NCBI GenBank assembly: GCA_036383895.1 | Contig: DASVNK010000035.1 | Span: 34,531 to 98,530 of the forward strand | Source of the DNA: DASVNK01 sp036383895 | Lineage (GTDB): Bacteria; Verrucomicrobiota; Verrucomicrobiia; Limisphaerales; SXQI01 | Length of the DNA stretch: 64,000 nucleotides | Direction of reading: 5' to 3' | Shown: piece after piece, positions 54,375 through 63,465 of the stretch | Layout of the letters: each line of letters starts with the position of its first letter | Numbering within the stretch: position 1 is the stretch's first letter | Program-made: the position numbers and the translations under genes | Notes under the pieces: generated by a model | The model's input: only the letters and a program-made list of their open reading frames with translations | Databases searched by the model: none | What the model was told of the DNA's origin: nothing

Positions 54375-54948
54375 AAAGGGGTCAGTCCGTAAGATGTTAG
54401 TTTCCCACTTTACGGAGCGAGGCGTATCGGCTGAAATCGAGCTGCATGCCCCGTTCATCACGAGTTGAGTTTCCCGGTGCCATTTACCACCTGATGAGCC
54501 GAGGAGACCGCCGCGAAGCGATTTTCCTGAACGATGTTGACCGGCATGACTTTCTCAAGACCCTCGCCGAAGCTTACCAGAAAACCGGCTGGCAAGTTCA
54601 CGCTTATTGTTTGATGCCAAATAATTTTCCCCTGGTTGGCGAAACGCGCGCCGAACGGATCATTGCCGAAGAACTAACCGCTCGTGGACGGACGACCGGC
54701 CAACTCACTCGGCGGCTGAGAAATGACCCCGCCAAGCTTGCCATCGCCACCCGCCTGCGCAACGAGACGACACTCACCGTAAAACAAATTAGCCAGCGAC
54801 TTCACCTTGGCACGCAGAACTCAGCCAAGGTAAACCTGCACCGCTACCAGCACGACCGTCCCAACACGATAGAAGTTGCGCCGTCCCAGAAAGAGTTCGC
54901 CGGGATATGATTGCGCCAGCATCTACTGTCTTACGGACTGACCCCTTT
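54375..54948. mobile_element. RAYT-derived element bounded by 20-bp perfect inverted repeats
   Basis: AAAGGGGTCAGTCCGTAAGA at 54375-54394 is repeated exactly, inverted, at 54929-54948. The gene between is a shortened REP-associated transposase. A third copy of the end (one C shorter) is at 56819-56838. This end sequence looks like the mark of a repeat family mobilised in trans. Confidence 0.75.
54446..54910 (+). pseudogene. internally deleted REP-associated tyrosine transposase (RAYT)
   Basis: 154 residues; full RAYTs have about 250-330. The start MPRSSRVEFPGAIYHLMSRGDRREAIF is the family N-terminus. Where NHFHLV is expected, carrying the HUH catalytic pair, it reads MPNNFPLV and then jumps to the C-terminal part (ERIIAEELTARGRTTGQLTRR ... 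TVKQISQRLHLGT). So both histidines and the tyrosine region are lost, and it cannot be an active transposase by itself. Confidence 0.85.
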
Positions 54949-55351
54949 TTCAGTTCAGATTTTCCAATCGGCATCCGGAAGAGGCTTGACGCCTGTTATC
55001 GGGAAACCCCAAGTAACAGTACGAAATGGCAATGTTCGCTCCCCATGGCATGCTCCGACGATGTTAAGGGTGGCTCAGCAAATGGCCGAATCCGGACAAT
55101 ACGTAAGAATCTTTATAGATAAGTCGTGGCGGCACGTCACCGGACGCAAGGGGAGCTTTATGGGGCGAGAACCTGATATTATCGGCGTTCGCAAAGACGG
55201 ACGCTACGATGCTGTTGAGATTGCCTCGGAGACCGACTCTGTAATCAACCTTCGCACGCGGCTGAGTGAAGCCATGAACGAATTACCTCGATCAGAACGG
55301 GGGCAGATTCGCGTTGTCGAAAAGCCAATATATGAATACAAGATAGACTAA
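54911..55351 (+). CDS. orphan C-terminal toxin-like fragment (restriction-endonuclease-like)
   Basis: Frame from a TTG at 54911, so the first about 12 codons run through the RAYT end; the meaningful part begins near GLTPVIGKPQ. A GREPDIIGVRKDGRYDAVEIASETD segment (P-D ... D-x-V-E-I) resembles a PD-(D/E)xK nuclease core, but the usual Lys is replaced. No RHS core precedes it, so it looks like a displaced polymorphic toxin tip. A 249-residue gene starts 3 bases after its stop, as toxin-immunity pairs do. Confidence 0.5.
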   Translation: MRQHLLSYGLTPFSVQIFQSASGRGLTPVIGKPQVTVRNGNVRSPWHAPTMLRVAQQMAESGQYVRIFIDKSWRHVTGRKGSFMGREPDIIGVRKDGRYDAVEIASETDSVINLRTRLSEAMNELPRSERGQIRVVEKPIYEYKID

Positions 55352-55353
55352 AT

Positions 55354-56103
55354 ATGATTTACACCTGCATTGCCCTCCACGGACCAGCAGGAGTTAATAG
55401 CGACTCCGTGCGTTGGTTTCAACTCGTTCGGCGAGTGTCTGCCGAGATCGGCCTGCCCATTAATTGGGCAAGAACCTCCGAAGAGTCGCCTCTAGAAAGG
55501 ATAGATGTTGCAATGGACTCGTTTCAAACTGTCCAGTACATCGAGGTGTATTCATCAGACGTGATGCCTTCATCGGTGATCGGAAATTGGAATATGGCAG
55601 CCATTTTTGCGCCAACCGCAGGAACAACTGTTCTCGCGTGTCGTCAAAATGCGCTACAACCTACTAATTTTTACGATACACTGTTAAACCGATTACTCGA
55701 GTGTTTCGAGACTACTTACGGCTATCAGTACGAACGGTTGCAGAGCAAAGGCCCCACCCTGTTTGCTTTCGGTCTGGTTGCCGGGTTAGGCTTTAGCAGC
55801 GGGGAGATGATTGAGGCTGACGCGATAGCCCGATGGGGCCGCGGCGGGATAGATGATCGCAGATACTTGCACGGCGTGCTGCGTGACGTTTTCCCATTGA
55901 ACCTCTTATCGCGTGCCCACTTAGCCATGGCTATAGAGAATCGCACATTGGAAACTTGGATCCGTCACTCTAAAGATCGCGGCACGCTGCTCCAACTAGT
56001 GAATGACCGCTACATTTGGAAAGTAGGATCGCAGCAAATCTCTCATGTTCAGCTTGAGCTTACGAGGGCGGGTTTACTCATTTCTCATGACCCATCGGTT
56101 TAG
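55354..56103 (+). CDS. putative immunity protein for the orphan toxin
   Basis: 249 residues, starting 3 bases past the toxin-like fragment. Soluble and mixed helix/strand; IRWFQLVRRVSAEIGLPINW-like start (SVRWFQLVRRVSAEIG) and a LLQLVNDRYIWKVGSQ end. No family recognised. Immunity function is inferred from position and from lack of any other motif. Confidence 0.45.
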   Translation: MIYTCIALHGPAGVNSDSVRWFQLVRRVSAEIGLPINWARTSEESPLERIDVAMDSFQTVQYIEVYSSDVMPSSVIGNWNMAAIFAPTAGTTVLACRQNALQPTNFYDTLLNRLLECFETTYGYQYERLQSKGPTLFAFGLVAGLGFSSGEMIEADAIARWGRGGIDDRRYLHGVLRDVFPLNLLSRAHLAMAIENRTLETWIRHSKDRGTLLQLVNDRYIWKVGSQQISHVQLELTRAGLLISHDPSV

Positions 56104-56147
56104 TTCCGATGTGCACGGAAGTTAAAGAGAAGAAGTGAATCCCAGGA

Positions 56148-56798
56148 ATGAACTTTATTTGTGAACTGTCCGTTGAGAACAGAATTGCCGTACCTACCAG
56201 GGTGACTAGTGCCTACGAAATCTACTCCGGATATTTTGGGAAGAAGATCCGAGTTCTAAAAGCACTTGACCGCAATCTTGTCGAAACGATCGACCAAACG
56301 ACCAAAAGATTGCTCGGCGAACACGGCCTGCGCGAGGATACGGAACAAACTAGAGCCGAATTCTTGCGCCGCATCGAATCACGCCGAGCCAGCGAAGAAG
56401 GAGAAGAATTCTTTCAGGCGATCCGCCGTGGCTGGTGTTTTGGCGCGCAAAGTTTCCAGCAGCAGGTCGTTGCTTTAGTTGAAAGCCAGGGTAAAGAAGC
56501 ACCAATGGAGGTTCGAGCAGAAACGGCGACACTCTGCGCCGAACGGATCATTGCCGAAGAACTAACCGCTCGTGGACGGACGACCGGCCAACTCACTCGG
56601 CGGCGGAGAAATGACCCCGCCAAGCTTGCCATCGCCACCCGCCTGCGCAACGAGACGACACTCACCGTAAAACAAATTAGCCAGCGACTTCACCTTGGCA
56701 CGCCCAAGTCAGCCAAGACAAATCTGCACCACCACCAGCGCGTCCGCCCCGGCACGCCGAAAGTCGCGGCGCCCCAACGAGAATTTGCGGGGATATGA
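56148..56798 (+). pseudogene. RAYT C-terminal remnant fused to an unrelated N-terminal stretch
   Basis: 216 residues. From about residue 70 on it matches the RAYT C-terminus (AEFLRRIESRRASEEGEEFFQAIRRGWCFGAQSF ... ERIIAEELTARGRTTGQLTRR ... REFAGI), nearly identical to the end of the RAYT at 54446-54910. The N-terminal catalytic part is absent. The first about 50 residues do not look like RAYT and may be an unrelated gene start. The third RAYT end sequence lies just after the stop. Confidence 0.7.
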
Positions 56799-56818
56799 CC
56801 AAGCCGACGCATCCTCCA

Positions 56819-56838
56819 TCTTACGGACTGACCCTTTT
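56819..56838. repeat. third copy of the RAYT element end
   Basis: TCTTACGGACTGACCCTTTT matches the right end of the element at 54929-54948 except for one missing C. It closes the second RAYT remnant; no matching left end is seen between 54949 and 56148. Confidence 0.7.
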
Positions 56839-56908
56839 CACGAAGGAATCATTACCAGCCCGTTGAAGACAGATCCCGGCGTGCTTTTGCGGCCAATTCT
56901 ATAATGAG

Positions 56909-57346
56909 ATGACGATGAACGCACAATTTCAATCATGGTTTTCACAGGGCAAGGCGGTCGAGGCGCTGTGTGGCCTCGGTAATTTCTTCGTGCCTGATGT
57001 TACATACCGCGAAGAACACGACTTCGTTCTAGCGGTTGGAGAATTGCTGGAGTGGGCACGCCAAGGAAATCGCGAAGATGCGGCAAGGAGCGTTACGACC
57101 GCAGTAAACGCCTTACTGGACGCCGGACGATTCAAAAATGCACTACGACTGCTGCGAAGCTATTTCATTTTGCGGAAGGAAATGCAGATACAGCTTCCCC
57201 TCGATGAAAGTGGGTTGGCGTCACGATTGGGCCGGGCAGCTCACGAAGCTGCCGAACAGTTGTCACGCGACGAAGCTCTCCGCAACTTGCTGCTTTTAGT
57301 GAGCCAAGACGTCCCTTCTCTCAAAGCGACGATTGGAGTTGCATGA
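56909..57346 (+). CDS. putative orphan immunity protein
   Basis: 145 residues, ATG at 56909. Helical, with a TPR-like middle (REDAARSVTTAVNALLDAGRFKNALRLLRSYFILRKEMQIQ). No family recognised. It sits directly upstream of an RHS repeat scrap whose ATG follows 4 bases after its stop, the arrangement of a displaced immunity gene in an RHS cassette array. Function is inferred from place only. Confidence 0.4.
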   Translation: MTMNAQFQSWFSQGKAVEALCGLGNFFVPDVTYREEHDFVLAVGELLEWARQGNREDAARSVTTAVNALLDAGRFKNALRLLRSYFILRKEMQIQLPLDESGLASRLGRAAHEAAEQLSRDEALRNLLLLVSQDVPSLKATIGVA

Positions 57347-57350
57347 AGGC

Positions 57351-57870
57351 ATGATAAAATCATTCTCGTGCTTGCTGGCGCTGCTCGGCTTTAAGAGTGG
57401 CCCAGCAGCGAAGGGAAACCTCGAAATTTGGCTTTCCCCTCTTTCCGCAAATACAACATCCGCGGACGAATCGAACACGTTCGTTTACGACGCGCTGAAT
57501 CGAAGAGTGCAAACGATCTTCGCCGATGGTTCTTCGCAATACACGACCTTCGATCTAATTGGACGGCGCACTGCCGAAACGGATCAGGCGACAAACTCCA
57601 CCTTATTCGGCTATGACCTATTGGGCAGACTGACGAGCGTTAGCAACGCCCTCGGACACGTCACCCGCTATGAATATAACGAACTCGGCCAGCAGCTACC
57701 GGCAGATCGATGCGAATAACCACGTCACGTCCTACGATTACGATTCGATGGGGCGGCGGACTTCGCGCGTTCTTCCTGAAGGGCAGAGCGAAATAACGCA
57801 GTACAGTATTTCAGGTCTCTTAACCAATCGCATCGATTTCAACGTAAGCGTCACGCCGGGTGCCTCTTGA
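57351..57870 (+). pseudogene. RHS repeat fragment, frameshifted
   Basis: YD-repeat sequence (FVYDALNRRVQTIFADG; FGYDLLGRLTSVSNALG; YEYNELGQQ) breaks near 57695, and continues in another frame (YRQIDANNHVTSYDYDSMGRRTSRV), ending soon after. Only about three repeats remain; core and tip are missing. A remnant of a second RHS gene. Confidence 0.8.
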
Positions 57871-57928
57871 CGAAGGAACGGAGATTTCCAATGGAGTCGT
57901 AGCAGATATGCTATGACGGGAGGCAGAA

Positions 57929-58222
57929 CTACGAATTGGCGTTGGAGGATTTCTGCTGGGCTTTGGCCCAAGCCGCTGGAGTGACCTCGGTAATTTGGTG
58001 ATTGGTCAGATGTGGGAGACGGGTGAGGATGTCGCGGAGGTAGGTGTAGGGATCGATGTTTCGGCGGCGGCAGCTTTCGATGACGGTGTAGATGATCGCG
58101 CCGCGCTGGCCGGCACCTGCTTCGCCGATGAAGAGCCAGTTTTTCTTGCCGAGGGCGGTCGGGCGGATGGCATTCTCCACGAGGTTATTGTCGATCTCGA
58201 TGCGTCCGTCCCGCAGGTAAAC
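57929..58222 (-). pseudogene. IS66-family transposase C-terminal remnant
   Basis: Reading leftwards from about 58222: YLRDGRIEIDNNLVENAIRP, GKKNWLFIGEAGAGQRGAIIYTVIESCRRRNIDPYTYLRDIL. This is the conserved IS66 TnpC C-terminus, with the final catalytic Glu (in LVENAIRP). The rest of the transposase is missing. It lies between the RHS scrap and the duplicated segment. Confidence 0.88.
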
Positions 58223-58302
58223 TCTTCACGATACAAAGTCGCACCTCAATAGAGCCCAATACGACCTCCTTTTTCGTTCCCCCACCCGGTTTCTAGCAAA
58301 CT

Positions 58303-59034
58303 GACCCGCCTGAAAGGAACAAACGAACGGCACGTGGCTGAAAAGAGATCCGCCAAACGGATTTCCCTTCATCCCCGCCAAAGTTTACACCCTGGTTGTG
58401 TGTACTTGATCGGGTAGATGTTGGAGCGGGCGCATGACCCCACCGGCCTGTCCGCGTGTTTATTCCAACGCGACGGAGAACTTCCTTCTCGCGTGCGCCA
58501 AGCAGGTCCGCACCTCACCAGCTCACATTAACGCTCAACTTATTGCCGAAGCGATTTTTGTAAAAAAGCTGTTTGTAAGCGCTGCCGTATTCATGGACGA
58601 GCTTCGTGATCTTCACGTCGTAGCAACAATACTCGGCGATATCCAGCAAACGCCCTTCCCGAAACCACTCAATCGCCTGCAAACCTTCGGCGGTCTTCTC
58701 CACCCCGAGTGTCGTGGTCGCAATCGAATCGAGCGAAAGACGGTGATTAATCGCTTTTTGCAACTCCACCAACATATCCAGGGTCGGCGCCTGGCGCAGG
58801 TCAAACACGGTGTAGCCGTGCAGCACTTCGTAATCGAAACGCAAATTGTTGAATCCCACGACCAGGTCGGCGCGGAGCAGTTCATTGATTAATTGATCCA
58901 CCTGTTTCTCGCCGTAAATCTTGTAATCCCCGCGCGCGGTGCTGTAAGTCACGCCGACGCTCATCCGCATATCCCGAACGTTGCCCCACCCGCCCACCTC
59001 GTCCGCAGACTTCTGGGTTTCCAAATCGAAATAG
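58303..59034. repeat. duplicated segment, copy 2 (matches about 53640-54373)
   Basis: Holds the intact RNase H-like gene except its first about 12 codons, plus a 3' flank with no gene. Copies share most sequence but have diverged. The matching blocks end at the same codon (CGAAATAG), so the shared limit at 59034 coincides with the point where copy 1 is cut by the RAYT element. Confidence 0.85.
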
Positions 59035-59069
59035 ACAACATTTTTGGGAGCGGGCAGCCGGTCGATCAC
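58515..59069 (-). CDS. RNase H-like (3'-5' exonuclease-type) domain protein
   Basis: 184 residues, GTG start at 59069. NVVYFDLETQKSADEVGGW holds the first acidic motif (D-x-E), VVGFNNLRFDYEVL the second acidic motif, and CCYDVKITKLV the third acidic position, so a DEDD-type nuclease fold is likely. Standalone proteins of this shape occur in Verrucomicrobia and Planctomycetes. Substrate unknown. An inactivated copy is at 53866-54373. Confidence 0.75.
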   Translation of the reverse strand: MIDRLPAPKNVVYFDLETQKSADEVGGWGNVRDMRMSVGVTYSTARGDYKIYGEKQVDQLINELLRADLVVGFNNLRFDYEVLHGYTVFDLRQAPTLDMLVELQKAINHRLSLDSIATTTLGVEKTAEGLQAIEWFREGRLLDIAEYCCYDVKITKLVHEYGSAYKQLFYKNRFGNKLSVNVSW

Positions 59070-59224
59070 AGCCGCAGATTAGAAGAAAATTGTGACTCTA
59101 CGGCAATCGTTTTCACGGAACTGTTGTTCACAACCTGCTCACGAAGCACGGTGAGTAAGCTATCGCGGAAGGGAATGGAAGATCCCTTCCGGGCGGGTAT
59201 GAATTCTGCTAATAGGTTAAACCG

Positions 59225-62140
59225 ATGTCCCCAGCCCAGACATTGCCACTCCTCGCCACGTTCGTTTTGATCATCTCTTCGATTGCACAAAGCAACTTCG
59301 TCAACTTCGAGACTGCACCGGTAAATCCGATCGCGTTGAGTCCCGATGGAAAGACGCTCGCTCTCTGCAACTTACCGGCCGCGCGAGTCGAATTCTTTGC
59401 GGTCAGCAATAGTGTCCCAGCGCTGTTCGGCGTAATTCAGGTCGGCGTCGATCCTGTGACTGTTCGCTTTCGGACGGACAATGAGGTGTGGGTCGTGAAC
59501 ACGATTTCCGACTCGATCAACGTGATTGATCTCACCTCCCTCACGCTTCAACGCGTCATTTCCACGCGCGACGGTCCAGCGGATGTTGTATTTGCCGGAA
59601 ACCCTCCGCGCGCGTTCGTGAGTTGTCCGCCCGAAAACCTGGTGCAAGTCTTCCATCCAGAGACGGGCACTTTAGAGCGAACGATCCCCATAAAAGGCGA
59701 GCGCCCGAAAGCGTTAGCGGTCAGCCCGGACGGACAAAAAGTGTATGCGGCCATTCTTGAATCGGGAAACGGGACAACGATCGTGGCACCGCGCGTTACT
59801 GATCTTGGGCACGTTCCGGCGGGCGGTCCGGTGGACCTACAGATGGGGCCCTATGGCGGCGTTAATCCTCCGCCGAATTCCGGCACAAACTTCATTCCGG
59901 CAATTTCCGCTACGCTGAGCAATCCGCCGCCGCGTGTTTCGATGATCGTGAAGAAGCAAGCGGATGGTCGTTGGCTCGACGATAACAATGGCGACTGGAG
60001 CGAATTGGTTACAGGCACAAACGCACCGCTTACCGGCAGGGTTCAAGGCTGGGATCTACTCGATCACGACATCGCGGTCATCGACGCATCCACCTTTCAG
60101 ACCACTTATGCGACCCATCTGATGAACATCTGTTTCAATCTCGCGGTAAACCCCGAGGACGGCACGATCGCGATGATCGGAACAGATGCGCTCAACCACA
60201 TTCGATTCGAGCCTGTCCTGCAAAGCATCTTTACCCGCGTACAACTCGCGCTGGTCAACTCATCGAACCGCATTGCAGATCTCAACCCTCATTTGGATTA
60301 CCAGACCCGCACGCTGCCGCTGGCCGAGCGAAGCGCCTCCCTGGGCGACCCGCGCGCGGTGGCCTGGAATCGCGACGGCTCTAAACTCTACGTCGCGGGA
60401 ATGGGGTCCGACAACGTGGTCGCGCTCACTCGTTCCGGTGAACGCACCCGAAGTCCCGCCAGTGTTCCCGCGGGTCCGGTTGGGTTGGCAGTCGATCCCA
60501 CGGGGAACCGCCTGTTTGTGCTCAGCCGCTTTGAAGCTGCACTCACCGTTCTCGATGCGGATTCTCTCTCTCGCATCACGACCATTCCTCTCTTCGATCC
60601 AACGCCCGAGAACATCCGGAAAGGCCGCGCGCATTTTTACAACACACATAAAAATTCCGGTCTCGGCCAGGCGTCCTGTGCCTCCTGCCATGTTGATGGC
60701 AAATTCGATCGCCTCGCCTGGGACCTTGGCTCGCAACTGGGTGAGATGCGCTTCATCACGCGTTCCAATTACAATTTTGGCGCGGCGCCGCCCGCCAAAA
60801 CCAATCATTTTCACCCCATGAAAGGACCCATGGTGACACAAACATTGCAGGACATCATTGGGCACGAACCATTTCACTGGCGTGGCGATCGACTCGGAAT
60901 CGAGGAGTTCAATCCCACGTTTGAGGAACTGCAAGGCGGAGAAGAATTGAGCGACGTGGAGATGCAGGAGTTCGAAGATTTTCTCGCTTCGATTCATTTT
61001 CCTCCGAACCGCTTCCGGCAATTTGATAACTCCCTGCCTCGCTCACTACCGTTGCCGGGCCAAACCGCCCTTGGCCGCGGCACACTGCCCAAAGGCGCGC
61101 CGCTGCCGAATGGAGATGCGGTGACTGGGCTGAATCATTTCCGGACCACCGTGGGCGGATGCACCGTCTGCCATTCGCTGCCAGCAGGTCTGGGCTCCGA
61201 TAAATTCTTCCAGACTGGGCTCTGGCGTCCAATTCCTCCCGGCCCGAACGGTGAACGGCACGTCGCTCTCTCCGCGGTGGAACGTTCGCACGAACTGGCT
61301 TTTAAAATTCCACACCTAAGGAGCCTCCCGGAAAAATTCGGTTTTTCTCTCACAACCGAAGGCACCGCTGGTTTCGGTTTCTTCCATGATGGACGCGTCG
61401 ACAGCCTCACGCGCGTCCTTCAGGACGGTTTTTTTCTTGAGAACGACAAACAGACCGCCGACCTGATCGCGTTTATGCTCGCCTTCACTGGCTCAGATCT
61501 GCCGACGAACTCCAGTCTAGCCGACATTAACATCGCGCCAGGCGATTTCAGTCGCGATGTCGCCGCATCTGTCGGTCGCCAGCTTCTGCTCGACCAGGAC
61601 AATCTCCTACTCGAACCATTCGTCACCCGCGCCAGATCTCCCACCGGCAGAGTCGACCTGATCGTTAAAGCGCGGGTGAGTAACGCGCCTCGCGGCTGGA
61701 TGTTCGATCGGCTTTCGAGCAATTTTCGACCCGACGCGGGCACTCATGAAATCACCCGGTCGCAATTGTTTGCCACTCCGCGCGAAGGACCTCTCATTTT
61801 CACGTTAGTGCCACGAGGCTCCGGGGTGCGGTTGGGAATCGACTCGGACGAAGACGGCATTCCCGACTTTGATGACGCGTCACAGAACACTGGCTCCGCC
61901 GCAGATCACCCTCAAGCTACCATCTCTCTGACTTCGATCCACACCCGCGATCAGCAATTGATCTGGACATGGCATGCGGCTCCGGGGCGACTGTATCGCG
62001 TACTCCGAAAAAATGAGGCAAGTGAACGCGACTGGCGGGTGCACACCACCGGCACCACGACCCACTCTGCAACCACCAACTCCGTTCCGCTGATTGCTGG
62101 CGGGCAATCTTTCTTTCGCATCGAACTCCTTCCCGAATGA
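59225..62140 (+). CDS. secreted YVTN-type beta-propeller fused to di-haem cytochrome-like domain
   Basis: 971 residues with a signal peptide (LPLLATFVLIISSIAQ). Residues about 30-460 are a YVTN/SMP-30-like propeller (ALSPDGKTLALCN; VSPDGQKVYAA; VAWNRDGSKLYVAGMG; VDPTGNRLFVLSRFE). Two haem-binding motifs follow: CASCH (485-489) and CTVCH (646-650), in a region with conserved MKGPMVTQTLQDIIGHEPFHWRGDR. The C-terminal end has a calcium-loop-like DSDEDGIPDFDD and the recurring FFRI module. Such proteins are thought to move electrons outside the cytoplasm or bind. Its last four bases overlap the start of the next gene. Confidence 0.82.
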   Translation: MSPAQTLPLLATFVLIISSIAQSNFVNFETAPVNPIALSPDGKTLALCNLPAARVEFFAVSNSVPALFGVIQVGVDPVTVRFRTDNEVWVVNTISDSINVIDLTSLTLQRVISTRDGPADVVFAGNPPRAFVSCPPENLVQVFHPETGTLERTIPIKGERPKALAVSPDGQKVYAAILESGNGTTIVAPRVTDLGHVPAGGPVDLQMGPYGGVNPPPNSGTNFIPAISATLSNPPPRVSMIVKKQADGRWLDDNNGDWSELVTGTNAPLTGRVQGWDLLDHDIAVIDASTFQTTYATHLMNICFNLAVNPEDGTIAMIGTDALNHIRFEPVLQSIFTRVQLALVNSSNRIADLNPHLDYQTRTLPLAERSASLGDPRAVAWNRDGSKLYVAGMGSDNVVALTRSGERTRSPASVPAGPVGLAVDPTGNRLFVLSRFEAALTVLDADSLSRITTIPLFDPTPENIRKGRAHFYNTHKNSGLGQASCASCHVDGKFDRLAWDLGSQLGEMRFITRSNYNFGAAPPAKTNHFHPMKGPMVTQTLQDIIGHEPFHWRGDRLGIEEFNPTFEELQGGEELSDVEMQEFEDFLASIHFPPNRFRQFDNSLPRSLPLPGQTALGRGTLPKGAPLPNGDAVTGLNHFRTTVGGCTVCHSLPAGLGSDKFFQTGLWRPIPPGPNGERHVALSAVERSHELAFKIPHLRSLPEKFGFSLTTEGTAGFGFFHDGRVDSLTRVLQDGFFLENDKQTADLIAFMLAFTGSDLPTNSSLADINIAPGDFSRDVAASVGRQLLLDQDNLLLEPFVTRARSPTGRVDLIVKARVSNAPRGWMFDRLSSNFRPDAGTHEITRSQLFATPREGPLIFTLVPRGSGVRLGIDSDEDGIPDFDDASQNTGSAADHPQATISLTSIHTRDQQLIWTWHAAPGRLYRVLRKNEASERDWRVHTTGTTTHSATTNSVPLIAGGQSFFRIELLPE

Positions 62141-63465
62141 GTTTCAGATCCTTCATCTATTTCTTGTTCGCAGCCGCAATCGCTCCGGGACTCTGTACTT
62201 CGCGCGCTCAATCCGGACTCCAGATTAAGATCGACCGGACGAATACAGCGGCTTCGTCCCTTTCGTTCCAAGTCCGCTCGCTGGTTCCACCGCCGGGCAT
62301 CAGCTTATTCGCAGATTACCGGATTCTCGCTACGACTAACTTTGTGGTGTGGGAGCAACACGGCGAAAAAGTTAGCGGGTCCACCTTTTCGAACCAAACC
62401 CTCCGCCTCGACGTGCCGCTCGATCAAACGAACTGTTTTTTCAGAGTCGAATCCCTCCTGGATTTCCGTAGCCGCAATTTCATCCGCCAACGGCTCATCA
62501 ACGGCAATCTGGCCCGCGCGGACTTCACCGGCAGCGATTTTTTTGGCTCTGATTTGTTTCGCGCCAATCTTCGGCAGGCCCGCCTCGTCGCCGTTGATTT
62601 TCAAGCCGCCGATTTAACGGAAGCTGACCTGCGCGAGGCGGATGCGATCGGCGCGAATTTTTCCGATGCGCTCCTGGAAAGCATGAATGCGAGCGATGCC
62701 GACCTGAGCTTCACCGATTTTACCCGTGCCACTCTCCACTTCGCAAATTTTGAACGTGCCAACATCAGCTTTAGTTCTCTGCTGCAAAGTGGAACCGATT
62801 TCATTCGCCTTCACGACTCCATCATCGACCAACACACTTTACTTCCGCCAAAAACAGAATTGGTCTGGCGAGCGGTGAATCGCCAACTCATCGGCGCCCA
62901 ACTCACTGGAGCGGATCTCGTCATCTGCGATCTGTCGGGCGCTCAGTTACAGAACTCTATATTGCGCAACGTCGATCTACGGGGCTCCGACCTGCGCAAT
63001 GCTAATTTTTCCGGTGCGGAACTTCTCATGGCCAACCTCGACTTTGCTGATTTGCGCGGTGCGAGCTTTGACGCCACGACCCGAGCAACGGCCAAACAGC
63101 GCCTCGTCTGGGAACTCAACAACTCCGATGCCACTGGTCGCGACCTTTCCGGCCGTGATCTCGGAAACTCCTCTATTGTGCAAGGGCAACTTTCCAGGGC
63201 GAACTTAACTTCAGCCATTCTTCGGAACGGCATTTTGTTTAGAATAAATTTGAGCGGCGCGGTCCTGCGCAATGCCAACCTCATTGCAGCGGACCTATCT
63301 CTGGCCAATCTTGAGGGTGCTGATCTCACCGCCGCCAACCTGTCCAATGCCGACCTCACCGGGGCGACTTTGCGGAACGCGTTCCTCACGAATGCAATTC
63401 AAAGTGGAACAATTTTCAGCAACACCGTCATGCCGGATGGCACAATCCGAAATCCTTCTCCTTAA
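62137..63465 (+). CDS. secreted pentapeptide-repeat protein
   Basis: 442 residues; ATG 62137 overlaps the previous stop (ATGA). Signal peptide (SFRSFIYFLFAAAIAPGLCTSRAQ). Residues about 55-108 carry the FFRV module (YRILATTNFVVWEQHG ... CFFRVESL). From about 115 to the end are A(D/N)LxxA pentapeptides (NLARADFTGSDFFGSDLFRAN; LSGANLRNANLIAADLSLANL-like blocks), about 45 repeats in two blocks broken by a loop near 220 and another near 310. The repeats form a right-handed quadrilateral beta-helix. An exported form is unusual; role unknown. Translationally coupled to the propeller/cytochrome gene. Confidence 0.88.
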   Translation: MSFRSFIYFLFAAAIAPGLCTSRAQSGLQIKIDRTNTAASSLSFQVRSLVPPPGISLFADYRILATTNFVVWEQHGEKVSGSTFSNQTLRLDVPLDQTNCFFRVESLLDFRSRNFIRQRLINGNLARADFTGSDFFGSDLFRANLRQARLVAVDFQAADLTEADLREADAIGANFSDALLESMNASDADLSFTDFTRATLHFANFERANISFSSLLQSGTDFIRLHDSIIDQHTLLPPKTELVWRAVNRQLIGAQLTGADLVICDLSGAQLQNSILRNVDLRGSDLRNANFSGAELLMANLDFADLRGASFDATTRATAKQRLVWELNNSDATGRDLSGRDLGNSSIVQGQLSRANLTSAILRNGILFRINLSGAVLRNANLIAADLSLANLEGADLTAANLSNADLTGATLRNAFLTNAIQSGTIFSNTVMPDGTIRNPSP

